Origin: JAFAGO01 sp031987605
GTDB lineage: Bacteria > Bacteroidota > Bacteroidia > Flavobacteriales > Weeksellaceae
Direction of reading: 5' to 3'
NCBI GenBank assembly: GCA_031987605.1
Contig: DALZZF010000004.1
Span: 124,001 to 188,000, forward strand
Length of the DNA: 64,000 bases
Within the stretch, counting starts at the first letter, position 1; the number at the start of each line of letters is the position of its first letter. The notes under the pieces are model-generated. The model worked only from the letters and a program-made list of their open reading frames with translations, did not search any database and had not been told where the DNA came from. Shown here in pieces: positions 1-8,276 of the stretch. The position numbers and the translations under genes are program-made.

Positions 1-706
1 CTGCTTTGGATTCTTTCATTAAATCGGTATCCACTTTGGAAAGATCCCAACCGCCTTCTTCCATAGAATGCATGAAAGCATCACCGTATTTAATAATTCC
101 GGATTCCAACATTTCTCTCAAAAGGTCATTCCCTTCTCTCGTTCTTTCTCCTACACCGGCGAAAACAGAAAGACCACCGTGTCCTTTCGCAATATTGTTA
201 ATCAATTCCTGAATCAGTACCGTTTTTCCTACTCCTGCTCCACCGAACAAACCAATCTTACCTCCTTTTGCATAAGGTTCAATAAGGTCGATTACTTTAA
301 TCCCGGTAAATAATACTTCTGCGGAAGTAGAAAGCTGATCGAATTTAGGCGCTTCTCTATGGATGGGCAAACCTCCATCTTTGGATAAATTTGGAAGACC
401 ATCAATTGCATCTCCAACTACGTTGAAAAGACGACCGTTTACTCCTTCACCAATCGGCATTGTAATCTGTTTTCCCTGTCCTGCAACTTCGTGTCCTCTC
501 TGAAGACCGTCTGTTGCATCCATTGCGATACATCTTACGGTATCTTCACCAATGTGCTGTTCCACTTCAAGAACAACTTTTTCTCCGTTGGTTTTGATTA
601 CTTCAAGTGCATCATAGATTTTTGGAAGTTCTTCAACTTCACTGAATACAACGTCGATTACCGGACCGATAATCTGCGAAATTTTTCCTTTTATTTGGTT
701 TGCCAT
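1..706 (-). CDS. atpD: ATP synthase F1 subunit beta (C-terminus cut by window edge)
   Basis: This is the catalytic beta subunit of the F1 part of ATP synthase, which makes ATP at the cytoplasmic face of the inner membrane. Translating the reverse strand from the ATG at 706-704 gives MANQIKGKISQIIG. It is followed by the P-loop GGAGVGKTVLI near residue 155 and by FAGVGERTREGNDL, both diagnostic of the family. About 235 residues are present, roughly half the usual length, because the gene runs off the left edge. A TTG-N19-TATATTTG promoter lies 21 bases upstream, so atpD appears to start its own transcript here rather than follow the alpha and gamma genes. Confidence 0.97.
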   Translation of the reverse strand, partial: MANQIKGKISQIIGPVIDVVFSEVEELPKIYDALEVIKTNGEKVVLEVEQHIGEDTVRCIAMDATDGLQRGHEVAGQGKQITMPIGEGVNGRLFNVVGDAIDGLPNLSKDGGLPIHREAPKFDQLSTSAEVLFTGIKVIDLIEPYAKGGKIGLFGGAGVGKTVLIQELINNIAKGHGGLSVFAGVGERTREGNDLLREMLESGIIKYGDAFMHSMEEGGWDLSKVDTDLMKESKA

Positions 707-726
707 TGCTAAATTTTTTCGTTGCG

Positions 727-756
727 CAAATATAAGCAATCTTCTTAAAACTGCAA
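727..756 (-). promoter_or_regulatory. Bacteroidota-type promoter for atpD
   Basis: On the reverse strand TTG (756-754) is followed after 19 bases by TATATTTG (734-727), matching the Bacteroidota primary sigma consensus (-33 TTG, -7 TAnnTTTG). It lies 21 bases before the atpD start. Motif match only. Confidence 0.6.
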
Positions 757-880
757 CCCGTAAAAGAAGATTTTTATCATATTTTCTTCTCAATTTTTTA
801 AAGAAATAACGGAAAGAATAAAACTGATTTTCATCTTTTTACAAGATTGTTTTTTTATCTTTATAGGAAAATAATTCACC

Positions 881-1568
881 ATGAAAAAAAAAATTACAAC
901 TTTTCATATTCATCATCATAGGATTTCATTCTTTTGCTCAGCATCCCGATTTGTTGAACACCAATTGGAAAATTGTAAAGATTGTAAATGAAATCGGTCC
1001 CATTCATTATCCGCCACCTGTAATTCAGGAACAAGGGGCAATATTTAGTGAGAATCCACCAAACATGGACATTTCTTTTTTCAATGTGGTTTCGGGAAAT
1101 CTAATTTTTAGCGGTCAGGATTCTTTTTATCTACAGGAAAAAACATGCACTCTTGCCGATTACATGGATGATAATGGTGAGGTAAACGCATTTTTTGATC
1201 AATTATGTAGTTTCTTTTACGCAGACGCAAATTATTATTATTCGATACAGAATGACGGGGTGCAAAAAAATCTGGTCATCGGTAATTCAATTTTTGGAGA
1301 AATTCATTTTAATGCATCTGCTATGAGTACAAACGATACGGAAAACACTTCTTTAACTTTTGCTCCAAATCCTGTAAAAGATTTTTTAACAGTTCAGAAT
1401 TTTAAAGAAATTACCTCCATAAAAATATTTGACATATCCGGAAAGTTAGTTTTTGAACAGGAAAATAAAAGTAAAAAAATCCTTACTGTTGATATGCGAA
1501 ATTTTAAACCCGGAACTTATTTTATCAGATTTAATGATGATAAGGTGCACAAAATCATTAAACAATAA
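881..1568 (+). CDS. T9SS-sorted secreted protein with frameshifted signal peptide
   Basis: The readable frame (about 205 residues from position 951) ends in a type IX secretion C-terminal sorting domain: an NPVKDFL motif, then KIFDISGKLVF and GTYFIRF. Upstream in the same frame is a fine signal-peptide core (FIFIIIGFHSFAQ) but no start codon, because the ATG at 881 is followed by ten A residues. With nine A residues the ATG would read MKKKLQLFIFII straight into the rest. So this is either a homopolymer error in the assembly, a phase-variable or slippage-corrected gene, or a recent pseudogene. The body has no recognised domain. Confidence 0.75.
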
Positions 1569-1573
1569 TCCGG

Positions 1574-2341
1574 TTATTTTTTGAAAATTACAGGAAGAAT
1601 TTCATTTTTTGTTAAACTGAACTTCCGGATTTCTTCTTCGGAAAAATTTTGAGAGTAGTAATTGATTTCTGTTTCAAAGCCCACACTTTTTAACCGGTCA
1701 AAATAATCCATCCCATACCAGCGCACATGATCGTATTGTCCGAAATGTTTCTGGCGTTCCTTGGGATCGGTTATGCTAAAATCTTCGTACGTTTTTTCCA
1801 AAGAATTCTTCATCGGAACCTGAACAATTCCCCAACCGCCTTTTTTCATGACACGATAGACTTCGGACATGGCTTTTCGGTCATCAACAATATGCTCCAG
1901 AACGTGGTTGCAGATTACCACATCAAAACTTTCGTCTTCAAAAGGCAGATCCAGAATATCTGCTTTTACATCCACAATCGGCGAAAATAAATCTGCGGAA
2001 ATATACTCCAGATTCTTCATTTTCCTGAATCTCCTCAGAAATTCCTGCTCGGGTGCGATGTGAAGGACTTTTAAATTTTGGGTGAAAAAATCGGTTTCAT
2101 TTTTCAGATAAAGCCACATTTGGCGATGTCTTTCCAGAGAAAGCGTTCCGGGCGAAAGTGCATTTTCCCGTTGTTTTCCGTAACCGTAAGGCAAAAATTT
2201 GCGATATGATTTTCCGTCAATCGGATCGGTGAAATTATTTCCTTTAAAAAGCTGATAAATCAGTGGTCTCGCCCAAACACTCAACTGAATAAGTGCCGGA
2301 CGCGGAATGGTATTGAGTATAAATTTTGAAAGTTTTTTCAA
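1574..2341 (-). CDS. Class I SAM-dependent methyltransferase
   Basis: A 255-residue methyltransferase with a Rossmann core: the VLHIAPE motif near residue 93 and CNHVLEHIVDDRKAM near residue 144, where the acidic and His residues match the Methyltransf_11 family. The sequence YEDFSITDPKERQKHFGQ towards the C-terminus is shared almost exactly with the protein at 46139-46873, so the two are paralogues. The acceptor is unknown. It stands between the T9SS protein (convergent, 5 bases apart) and map (19 bases away, same strand), so it may share the map transcript. Confidence 0.88.
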   Translation of the reverse strand: MKKLSKFILNTIPRPALIQLSVWARPLIYQLFKGNNFTDPIDGKSYRKFLPYGYGKQRENALSPGTLSLERHRQMWLYLKNETDFFTQNLKVLHIAPEQEFLRRFRKMKNLEYISADLFSPIVDVKADILDLPFEDESFDVVICNHVLEHIVDDRKAMSEVYRVMKKGGWGIVQVPMKNSLEKTYEDFSITDPKERQKHFGQYDHVRWYGMDYFDRLKSVGFETEINYYSQNFSEEEIRKFSLTKNEILPVIFKK

Positions 2342-2360
2342 GTTGCAGACACATCAAAAT

Positions 2361-3170
2361 TTACCAATTGTATTGAAATGGTTCTTCCTCATTGCTCTTG
2401 ATTCCAAGCGCATCATAAATATACTGATAAGTGGAAAGCAAAACCGGTTTTCCGTTAATAATGGTCACATCATGCTCGAAATGGGCAGAAGCTTTGTTGT
2501 CCAGTGTCGTCACCGTCCAGCCATCATTGTGAAATTTCACTTTTTCGGTTCCAAGGTTTATCATGGGTTCAATGGCGAGACAAATTCCGTCTTTCAGGAC
2601 TTTACCGCTTCCCTGTCTTCCATAATTGGGAACCTGCGGATCTTCGTGCATTACTTTTCCTACACCATGCCCCACCAGTTCTCGCACAACGCCATATCCT
2701 TCTTTTTCGCAATAGGTTTGGATGGCATGCGAAATATCGCCCACTCTTTTTCCACGTACGCACTGCTCGATTCCTTTGTACAAGGATTCTTTGGTTATTT
2801 TTAATAATTTCTTGATTTCAGGAGCGACTTCCCCCACTTCAAAAGTATAGGCATGGTCGCCCACAAAACCGTTGATATAAGTTCCGCAGTCTACCGAAAT
2901 AATATCGCCGTCTTTTAATGGTGTGTCGTTTGGAAAACCATGAACTACCTGCTCATTCGGCGACATACAAAGTGAATTCGGGAAACCTCCGTATCCTAAA
3001 AATGCAGGTTCTGCACCGTGATCTTTAATGTAATCGTGGGCAAGTTTGTCCAAATATTTTGTAGTCACTCCCGGTTTGATTTCCGTGGCAAGCATTCCGA
3101 GGGTTTTGGAAACCAACTGTGCGGCTTCACGCATCAAATATTGTTCTTCGAGTGTTTTAAGTTGTATCAA
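2361..3170 (-). CDS. map: Methionine aminopeptidase type I
   Basis: This cytosolic metalloprotease removes the initiator Met from new proteins. The family signature is present: DCGTYINGFVGDHAYTFEV (metal-binding Asp), ELVGHGVGKVMHEDP (His), IEPMINLG (Glu) and FEHDVTI (Glu). I chose the TTG at 3170-3168, giving MIQLKTLEEQYLM, because family members begin with this sequence. A longer reading to 3236 would include residues encoded by a simple 7-bp repeat and is unlikely. The gene begins just beside an artificial scaffold gap; once the gap is closed, the HAD gene ends about 82 bases upstream. Confidence 0.94.
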   Translation of the reverse strand: MIQLKTLEEQYLMREAAQLVSKTLGMLATEIKPGVTTKYLDKLAHDYIKDHGAEPAFLGYGGFPNSLCMSPNEQVVHGFPNDTPLKDGDIISVDCGTYINGFVGDHAYTFEVGEVAPEIKKLLKITKESLYKGIEQCVRGKRVGDISHAIQTYCEKEGYGVVRELVGHGVGKVMHEDPQVPNYGRQGSGKVLKDGICLAIEPMINLGTEKVKFHNDGWTVTTLDNKASAHFEHDVTIINGKPVLLSTYQYIYDALGIKSNEEEPFQYNW

Positions 3171-3174
3171 AATA

Positions 3175-3208
3175 GATTTGAGATTTGAGATTTGAGATTT
3201 GAGATTTA
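3175..3208. repeat. 7-bp tandem repeat (gagattt)n
   Basis: About five copies of gagattt stand directly upstream of the map start codon. Degenerate heptamers of the same kind occur at 15541-15596, 44640-44715 and 60163-60190. A chance-expanded microsatellite or spacer element is likely; no function is visible. Confidence 0.8.
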
Positions 3209-3232
3209 CATTTTTCAACAAAATTATAAATG

Positions 3233-3287
3233 CCAAATTTCAAATGGATTATTTACCAGAAAAGTCCTTTTTTCTTTTCTTTTTTAA
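3233..3287. repeat. Left copy of 55-bp contig-end duplication
   Basis: These 55 bases, ending at the run of N, are identical to 3388-3442 immediately after the N run. This is what two contigs that overlap by 55 bases look like when a scaffolder fails to merge them. Confidence 0.9.
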
Positions 3288-3387
3288 NNNNNNNNNNNNN
3301 NNNNNNNNNNNNNNNNNNNNNNNNNNNNNNNNNNNNNNNNNNNNNNNNNNNNNNNNNNNNNNNNNNNNNNNNNNNNNNNNNNNNNNN
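3288..3387. other. Assembly gap of 100 N
   Basis: Exactly 100 undetermined bases, the usual placeholder for a gap of unknown size. Because both flanks are the same 55 bases, the true sequence is probably continuous and about 155 bases shorter here. Confidence 0.95.
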
Positions 3388-3442
3388 CCAAATTTCAAAT
3401 GGATTATTTACCAGAAAAGTCCTTTTTTCTTTTCTTTTTTAA
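3388..3442. repeat. Right copy of 55-bp contig-end duplication
   Basis: Identical to 3233-3287. It contains the last codons and the stop of the HAD gene, so that gene is complete in either copy. Confidence 0.9.
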
Positions 3443-3845
3443 TTTTTGAATAGGCCAGAACTTCCCCCCCTTCTACACGGAATTCAATTCTATCGTTGAT
3501 GATATTGTAAATTTCACCCCAACCTGGAAAACCTCCCAAATTACGGTCATCAATGAAAAGGTCGGCATCTATTTTTCTGGATGCTTCCGCAGAATCAAAA
3601 ACTTCTCCTTCAAAACTGGAATTTACGGCATAGAAATCAATACCGTTTTTGCGGCAAAACTCCACCGCTTCATCCAAAGTTTTTCCGTGGCGGTAAGTCC
3701 ACAAAATCAGGCGATAGCCTTCACTCTGAAGTTTTTTCAAAGTTTCAAAAACAAATGTTTTTGGTTTCCCGATTCCCGGGTAGGCATCATCCACAATTGT
3801 CCCGTCGAAATCAATGGCTAACTTTTTATTGCTTTTAATCATCAT
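3408..3845 (-). CDS. HAD-superfamily hydrolase, BT0820-like
   Basis: A 145-residue HAD-fold protein. The N-terminus AIDFDGTIVDD carries the nucleophile Asp and general acid Asp (D12, D14). LILWTYRHG supplies the motif II region and ADLFIDDRNLGG the metal-binding acidic pair of motif IV. Small proteins of this type in Bacteroidota are commonly annotated as BT0820-like; the substrate is unknown. There is no cap domain at this length. The C-terminal residues and stop lie in the 55-bp sequence duplicated around the scaffold gap. Confidence 0.88.
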   Translation of the reverse strand: MMIKSNKKLAIDFDGTIVDDAYPGIGKPKTFVFETLKKLQSEGYRLILWTYRHGKTLDEAVEFCRKNGIDFYAVNSSFEGEVFDSAEASRKIDADLFIDDRNLGGFPGWGEIYNIINDRIEFRVEGGEVLAYSKIKKEKKKGLFW

Positions 3846-3882
3846 AAAGGATTTTGATGGTGCAAAGATACTAAAAAGAATA

Positions 3883-3909
3883 AAAAAAAGACTGATGATC
3901 TTCAGTCCT
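3883..3909 (-). terminator. Rho-independent terminator of the desaturase gene
   Basis: On the reverse strand GACTGA and TCAGTC form a six-pair stem around a six-base loop, followed by seven U residues. It lies 22 bases past the desaturase stop. Confidence 0.75.
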
Positions 3910-3931
3910 TTCTATTTATGCGATACTAATT

Positions 3932-4912
3932 TTAAAGCCTTACCCATTTAAAATGGAATGAATCTTCGGGAGTCTGAATCCTGTCTGTTATTCTCTGTAA
4001 ACGTTCGGGAAGTCTCAATAAATACTCTCGTGCTTTTTCTGCGGAATCATTCAATCCGGAAATCTGCTCAATTTTCCATTCTACCAAAAGGTCTTTGAGA
4101 ATATTGATATAATCCTGTGCTGTATATACACTGCAACGTTGTGCTGCATCGGAAAAATGTTCCCAAAGTTCACCCACTTTCTGCCCGGACTGGCGTAGTA
4201 AATGGGCGGGCATTACAATCTTGGATTTCATCATTTTTTCAAAAGCGATCATCATTTCAGATGGATCCATTTCGAAGATTTCCGTTACAAAATGTTTGTA
4301 TGCTTTAGCGTGTCTAGCTTCATCGGCGGCGATTACGCCACACATATTGGCGAGTTTTTTATTTCCGGTTTGCTTTGCTAGGCTTCCTACTCTTCGGTGC
4401 GAAACATTGGTTGCGGTTTCCTGAAAACTGGTGTACACAAAATTTTTATAAGGATCGGTTCCGGTACCAATATCAAAACCATCATTAATGAGATATTGTG
4501 TGGTGATTTCCATTTCGCGCATATTTACTCTTCCGCACAAATAAAGATATTTCCCCAGCAAATCGCCGTGTCGGTTTTCTTCTGCTGTCCACGCTCTGGT
4601 CCATTTGGTCCAGCCGTTTTTCATATCCTGCTGATTTACGCCATCGATATTCATAATCCATGATTCATAGGTGGGAAGTGCTTCTTCCGTTATACAATCG
4701 CCAATTAGGGTTACGAAAAGATCATATGGCATTTCATGGGCAAATTCCCGGAGCTCATCAATTTCATCCTTAAAATTATCTTTGGAACTGTCGGGCAGAA
4801 AGTCCGATGGTTGCCATATTTTTTCAATAGGAGTAAGATATTTTGAAATAAAATCATCCATTTTTTTCCCAATGGATTCCATTACTTCAAATTTTGTGAA
4901 GAGTGTGCTCAT
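3932..4912 (-). CDS. Acyl-ACP desaturase (fatty acid desaturase type 2)
   Basis: A soluble di-iron desaturase that introduces a double bond into acyl-ACP, in the plant stearoyl-ACP desaturase family (326 residues). Both di-iron motifs are clear: EENRHGDLL near residue 113 and DEARHAKAY near residue 200, together with WTRAWTAEENRH and PEDSFHFKWV at the C-terminus. It is a single gene with its own promoter (CAAAGTTA on the plus strand, 4929-4936) and terminator. It probably adjusts membrane unsaturation; the position of the double bond cannot be read from sequence. Confidence 0.9.
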   Translation of the reverse strand: MSTLFTKFEVMESIGKKMDDFISKYLTPIEKIWQPSDFLPDSSKDNFKDEIDELREFAHEMPYDLFVTLIGDCITEEALPTYESWIMNIDGVNQQDMKNGWTKWTRAWTAEENRHGDLLGKYLYLCGRVNMREMEITTQYLINDGFDIGTGTDPYKNFVYTSFQETATNVSHRRVGSLAKQTGNKKLANMCGVIAADEARHAKAYKHFVTEIFEMDPSEMMIAFEKMMKSKIVMPAHLLRQSGQKVGELWEHFSDAAQRCSVYTAQDYINILKDLLVEWKIEQISGLNDSAEKAREYLLRLPERLQRITDRIQTPEDSFHFKWVRL

Positions 4913-4928
4913 AAAATTTGATTAGCAG

Positions 4929-4936
4929 CAAAGTTA
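4929..4936 (-). promoter_or_regulatory. -7 element of the desaturase promoter
   Basis: TAACTTTG on the reverse strand matches TAnnTTTG, 17 bases before the ATG. No convincing -33 TTG was found. Confidence 0.5.
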
Positions 4937-5018
4937 CATATTTATTATTTATAACATAATATTATTCACCTTATTTTTGGCGTTTAGGTATTGGTGAACC
5001 ACTTTTATAAAAATTTAA

Positions 5019-5066
5019 GAACCTGCTTAAAATTTTATTTCTGAAAATCTTAAACAGGTTGGTTCT
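5019..5066 (-). terminator. Possible terminator hairpin after the GDSL gene
   Basis: Arms around 5020-5037 and 5043-5060 (aacctgcttaaaatttt against its near complement) form a long AT-rich stem with one or two mismatches. It follows the GDSL stop on the reverse strand and runs into U-rich sequence. Confidence 0.45.
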
Positions 5067-5105
5067 AATATGTGGACTATATCTTCAATTAAAATACATT
5101 GATTT

Positions 5106-5726
5106 TTACAACAACTTTTCAATAATTGGTTTTATCTTTTCAGAAATATACCGATATCCTTTCGAATTAGGATGAACACCATCTTTCGATAAATACTCCT
5201 CTTTGTTTAAAAAGAAATCATCATACAATGAAATGTATTGTAACGAATTTTTCACAGCAAATGCTTTTGTTGCTGCATTATATTTCAAAATTTCCTGATT
5301 GGATCTTAATCTTCCTGCCGGATTCGGATGTCCATCTAATCGTTCTGCAACAGGAATAATCTCAATAAGATAAATATGATCTGTAATATTTTTTGCAACT
5401 AGGACTGCTCTTTCTAAGTTCTGTTCAAATCGTTCTAGTGGTACTTCTTGTTTTCCGTCATTGATAACTAAATCATTTGCACCGTAGGAAAAAAAAATCA
5501 AATTTTCTTCTGATGATTTTCTGGCTTCTAATTCAACCTGAAGTCTTTTAATCAATCCATCTGTATTTTCTCCTCCAATTCCAAGATTAAAAATATTCAC
5601 TTCACTAGCATCATGATGATAAAACTGATGATAAGAATATCGTTTAAGAATATCCACCCAACCTCCTAATTCACCATCATACTCACCAAAAGTAATACTA
5701 TCTCCGAAAAATAATCCATTTGCCAT
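5106..5726 (-). CDS. SGNH/GDSL-family esterase
   Basis: A 206-residue SGNH hydrolase. Block I is FFGDSITFGE (catalytic Ser10), block II contains GIGGENTDG, block III is YGANDL, and block V is KDGVHPNSKGY, which supplies the catalytic Asp and His. There is no signal peptide, so it probably acts in the cytosol, as in the TesA or arylesterase-like branch. It lies 25 bases downstream of gpmI on the same strand and may be transcribed with it, though no functional link is obvious. The ester substrate is unknown. Confidence 0.88.
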   Translation of the reverse strand: MANGLFFGDSITFGEYDGELGGWVDILKRYSYHQFYHHDASEVNIFNLGIGGENTDGLIKRLQVELEARKSSEENLIFFSYGANDLVINDGKQEVPLERFEQNLERAVLVAKNITDHIYLIEIIPVAERLDGHPNPAGRLRSNQEILKYNAATKAFAVKNSLQYISLYDDFFLNKEEYLSKDGVHPNSKGYRYISEKIKPIIEKLL

Positions 5727-5751
5727 TTTCTCTATTTTTTAGAGTTAACAA

Positions 5752-7281
5752 TCAGGAAATCAACACGTCTCCTGTCATTTTTTCAGGAACAGGAACTTCC
5801 ATTGCCGTTAAAATTGATGGTGCAACATCGCCCAGTTTTCCCGGTTTCAAATTCCAGGTTCTGTCTTTATCCATTACGATTAACGGAACCAGATTGGTGG
5901 AATGTTGTGTATTTGGTGTTCCATCCGGATTCACCATCACATCGGAGTTTCCGTGATCGGCAAGGATGAAAACCGTATATCCGTGGTTGTAAGCTGCAGT
6001 GGCAACCTGCTCAATACAGCTGTCTACGGTTTCTGCAGCTTTTACTGCGGCTTCAAAAACACCGGTATGCCCTACCATATCGGTATTGGCAAAATTCAGA
6101 CAGATAAAATCCACAGTTTCATTCTCAATTTCCGGAAGGATATTCTTGGTGATGTCGTAAGCGGACATTTCTGGTTTCAAATCATAAGTCGGAACATCTT
6201 TCGGACTTGGGCACAGGATTCTTTTTTCCTGTAGAAACGGTTCTTCACGACCTCCGGAAAAGAAGAAGGTAACGTGAGGATATTTTTCGGTTTCGGCAAC
6301 GCGAATCTGGGATTTTCCGTTTTTCTCCAAAACTTCTCCCATTGTACTTTCCAGAACGCTTTCATCGAAAACAACATGAACATTATTGAATCCTTTGTCG
6401 TAATTGGTAAGGGTAACATAATACAAATTCAGTTTATGCATTCCGAATTCCGGGAAATCCTGCTGGAAAAGTACTTCTGTAATTTCTCTTCCACGGTCTG
6501 TACGGAAATTAAAACAGAAAACCACATCATCATTTTTGATTTCTGCAACCGGTTTATTTTCTTCATTTAAACACACAATCGGTTTGATGAATTCATCAGT
6601 TACACCTTCATCATAAGAATTCTGAATCGCCTGCAAAACATCATGAGTTTGTGTTCCCACCCCATTTACCATTACATCATACGCCAATTTTACGCGTTCC
6701 CAACGGCGGTCGCGATCCATTGCATAATATCTTCCGACAACGCTTGCCAATTCACCTACAGTTTGATGCATGTGATTCAGCAGATCATTAATAAATCCTT
6801 TTCCTGAAAGCGGATCGCAATCCCGACCATCTGTAAAAGCATGAACATAGACTTTATTTTCAATGCCAAAATCTTTGGCTGCGGTAAGCAGTCCTTTTAA
6901 ATGGTTGATATGGGAATGTACGCCTCCATCGGAACAAAGCCCGATAAAATGAATGCTTTTATTGTTGTTTTTTGCGTATTCAAATGCTTTTGTAATTTCG
7001 CTTTCATTGGCCAAAGTATTATTATCTACCGCCATATTCAGCTTCACCAGATTTTGGTACACTACTCTTCCTGCACCAAGATTCATGTGTCCTACTTCGG
7101 AATTTCCCATCTGTCCGAAAGGTAATCCTACTGCAAGACCACTGGCTTCAAGAGTGGTATGTGGAAATTTCTGGAAAAGTGAATCCATAAATGGCGTTGC
7201 TGCCTGATCAAGTGCGGAAACTTTCGGGTCGCTTCCTAAACCCCAGCCATCCAAAATGGCCAATATTGCTTTTTTTGACAT
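5752..7281 (-). CDS. gpmI: 2,3-bisphosphoglycerate-independent phosphoglycerate mutase
   Basis: This enzyme interconverts 3- and 2-phosphoglycerate in glycolysis using two metal ions and a phosphoserine. The 509 residues match the family length. Visible landmarks are ILDGWG at the N-terminus (metal-binding Asp11), GNSEVGHMNLGAG with catalytic Ser61, HAFTDGRDCDP, and the C-terminal ILADHGNSD and NTQHSTNLVP metal sites. A TAAATTTG promoter element lies 24 bases upstream. It faces away from the T9SS gene at 7466. Confidence 0.97.
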   Translation of the reverse strand: MSKKAILAILDGWGLGSDPKVSALDQAATPFMDSLFQKFPHTTLEASGLAVGLPFGQMGNSEVGHMNLGAGRVVYQNLVKLNMAVDNNTLANESEITKAFEYAKNNNKSIHFIGLCSDGGVHSHINHLKGLLTAAKDFGIENKVYVHAFTDGRDCDPLSGKGFINDLLNHMHQTVGELASVVGRYYAMDRDRRWERVKLAYDVMVNGVGTQTHDVLQAIQNSYDEGVTDEFIKPIVCLNEENKPVAEIKNDDVVFCFNFRTDRGREITEVLFQQDFPEFGMHKLNLYYVTLTNYDKGFNNVHVVFDESVLESTMGEVLEKNGKSQIRVAETEKYPHVTFFFSGGREEPFLQEKRILCPSPKDVPTYDLKPEMSAYDITKNILPEIENETVDFICLNFANTDMVGHTGVFEAAVKAAETVDSCIEQVATAAYNHGYTVFILADHGNSDVMVNPDGTPNTQHSTNLVPLIVMDKDRTWNLKPGKLGDVAPSILTAMEVPVPEKMTGDVLIS

Positions 7282-7304
7282 CTTTTTGACATTAAAATTC
7301 CCTA

Positions 7305-7312
7305 CAAATTTA
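7305..7312 (-). promoter_or_regulatory. -7 element of the gpmI promoter
   Basis: TAAATTTG on the reverse strand, 23 bases from the gpmI ATG, matches the Bacteroidota -7 consensus. Confidence 0.5.
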
Positions 7313-7428
7313 CGGAAATACTATACTAAATTAAAATTTATTAATGTGATATATTCCCATATAACCGAGCTTTTTTCAGATACTAAAAAAAATATTATCT
7401 CACTGTGAGACATTAAACTTTTTTTTTC

Positions 7429-7436
7429 TATATTTG
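7429..7436 (+). promoter_or_regulatory. -7 element of the T9SS gene promoter
   Basis: TATATTTG matches TAnnTTTG exactly and lies 30 bases before the ATG at 7466. Confidence 0.55.
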
Positions 7437-7465
7437 CTGAATACACAACACAAATCCTTATTATT

Positions 7466-8155
7466 ATGAAATATTTCTATCTTCTTATTATCATGCTGTT
7501 TTCCTCTGGAATGCAGTCACAAACCTACAAAGCGCAGGTTTCTCAGCAGGATCCTGCAAATCCTTGGGTGATTACTTTCACCCATAATGACTGGGGATTT
7601 TTTGATCCCGGTTATGATGCCTTAAAAGTTTATGTTTTCATCAACACCGGACACAATACAGACGGGCAGAATTTATGGGACAACTGGGGAACATTTGCAG
7701 TTGATATGACCTGGAATGACGCTGTTGGCGCAAGACAGGGCTCTTTCAACATTAAAGATTATGTTTTTAATGGCAGCGGTGGCTCTTTAAACGCCGGAAA
7801 TACTCTTAACAATTTTGGTTTCATCCTGATTCGTGTTCCAAATGAAGGCAGTTGGACTCAAACAGAGGATTTATTTGCTGCGGATTATGGATTTACTCCA
7901 TTTACAGTTCCGACTTTAGGGGTTTCGGATGTTCAGGATAAAAAACTTTACCAAGTGGTTGACGGTAAACTTTACACCTCGGAAAAAGGAAATCTAAGTC
8001 TTGAAATTTATGAAATATCCGGTAAACAAGTGAAAAAACAGGATGTAAAAGCAAACGGAAGTCCTATTGATCTTAACCTGAATACAAAAGGATTGTATCT
8101 GCTAAACGTAAAAAATTCCAACGGAAAATCCTCTGTTGTTAAGTTTTCAAATTAG
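7466..8155 (+). CDS. T9SS type A sorting domain-containing protein
   Basis: A 229-residue exported protein. Residues 1-19 are a signal peptide ending in SQ. The middle (about 25-150) is rich in Trp, Asp and Gly (WDNWGTFAVDMTWND) and has no domain I recognise. The last 75 residues resemble a type IX secretion sorting domain, with LEIYEISGKQV, LNTKGLYLLNV and a basic C-terminus, so the protein is expected to cross the outer membrane and be attached to the surface or released. It is monocistronic, with its own promoter and a strong terminator. Confidence 0.85.
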   Translation: MKYFYLLIIMLFSSGMQSQTYKAQVSQQDPANPWVITFTHNDWGFFDPGYDALKVYVFINTGHNTDGQNLWDNWGTFAVDMTWNDAVGARQGSFNIKDYVFNGSGGSLNAGNTLNNFGFILIRVPNEGSWTQTEDLFAADYGFTPFTVPTLGVSDVQDKKLYQVVDGKLYTSEKGNLSLEIYEISGKQVKKQDVKANGSPIDLNLNTKGLYLLNVKNSNGKSSVVKFSN

Positions 8156-8188
8156 TTTTTTTTTCTCACAAATAGGATTTTTTTTTCG

Positions 8189-8223
8189 AAGCAGTAAAGA
8201 ATTTTTTCTTTGCTGCTTTTTTT
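8189..8223 (+). terminator. Rho-independent terminator of the T9SS gene
   Basis: aagcagtaaag and ctttgctgctt form an 11-pair stem with one G-U pair, followed by seven T residues. Confidence 0.8.
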
Positions 8224-8276
8224 ATGAAATTTCACCTTTTAAACGAAGCATAGAAATTCTATTTTGGGAATTGGTT

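Noticed and set aside
2361..3236. A longer map reading starting at 3236
   Set aside because: The extra 22 residues come from the 7-bp tandem repeat (KSQISNLKS) and are not found in the family; the TTG at 3170 gives the usual N-terminus.
3199..3453. Open frames running through the run of N
   Set aside because: They are products of undetermined bases read as X and of the duplicated contig ends.
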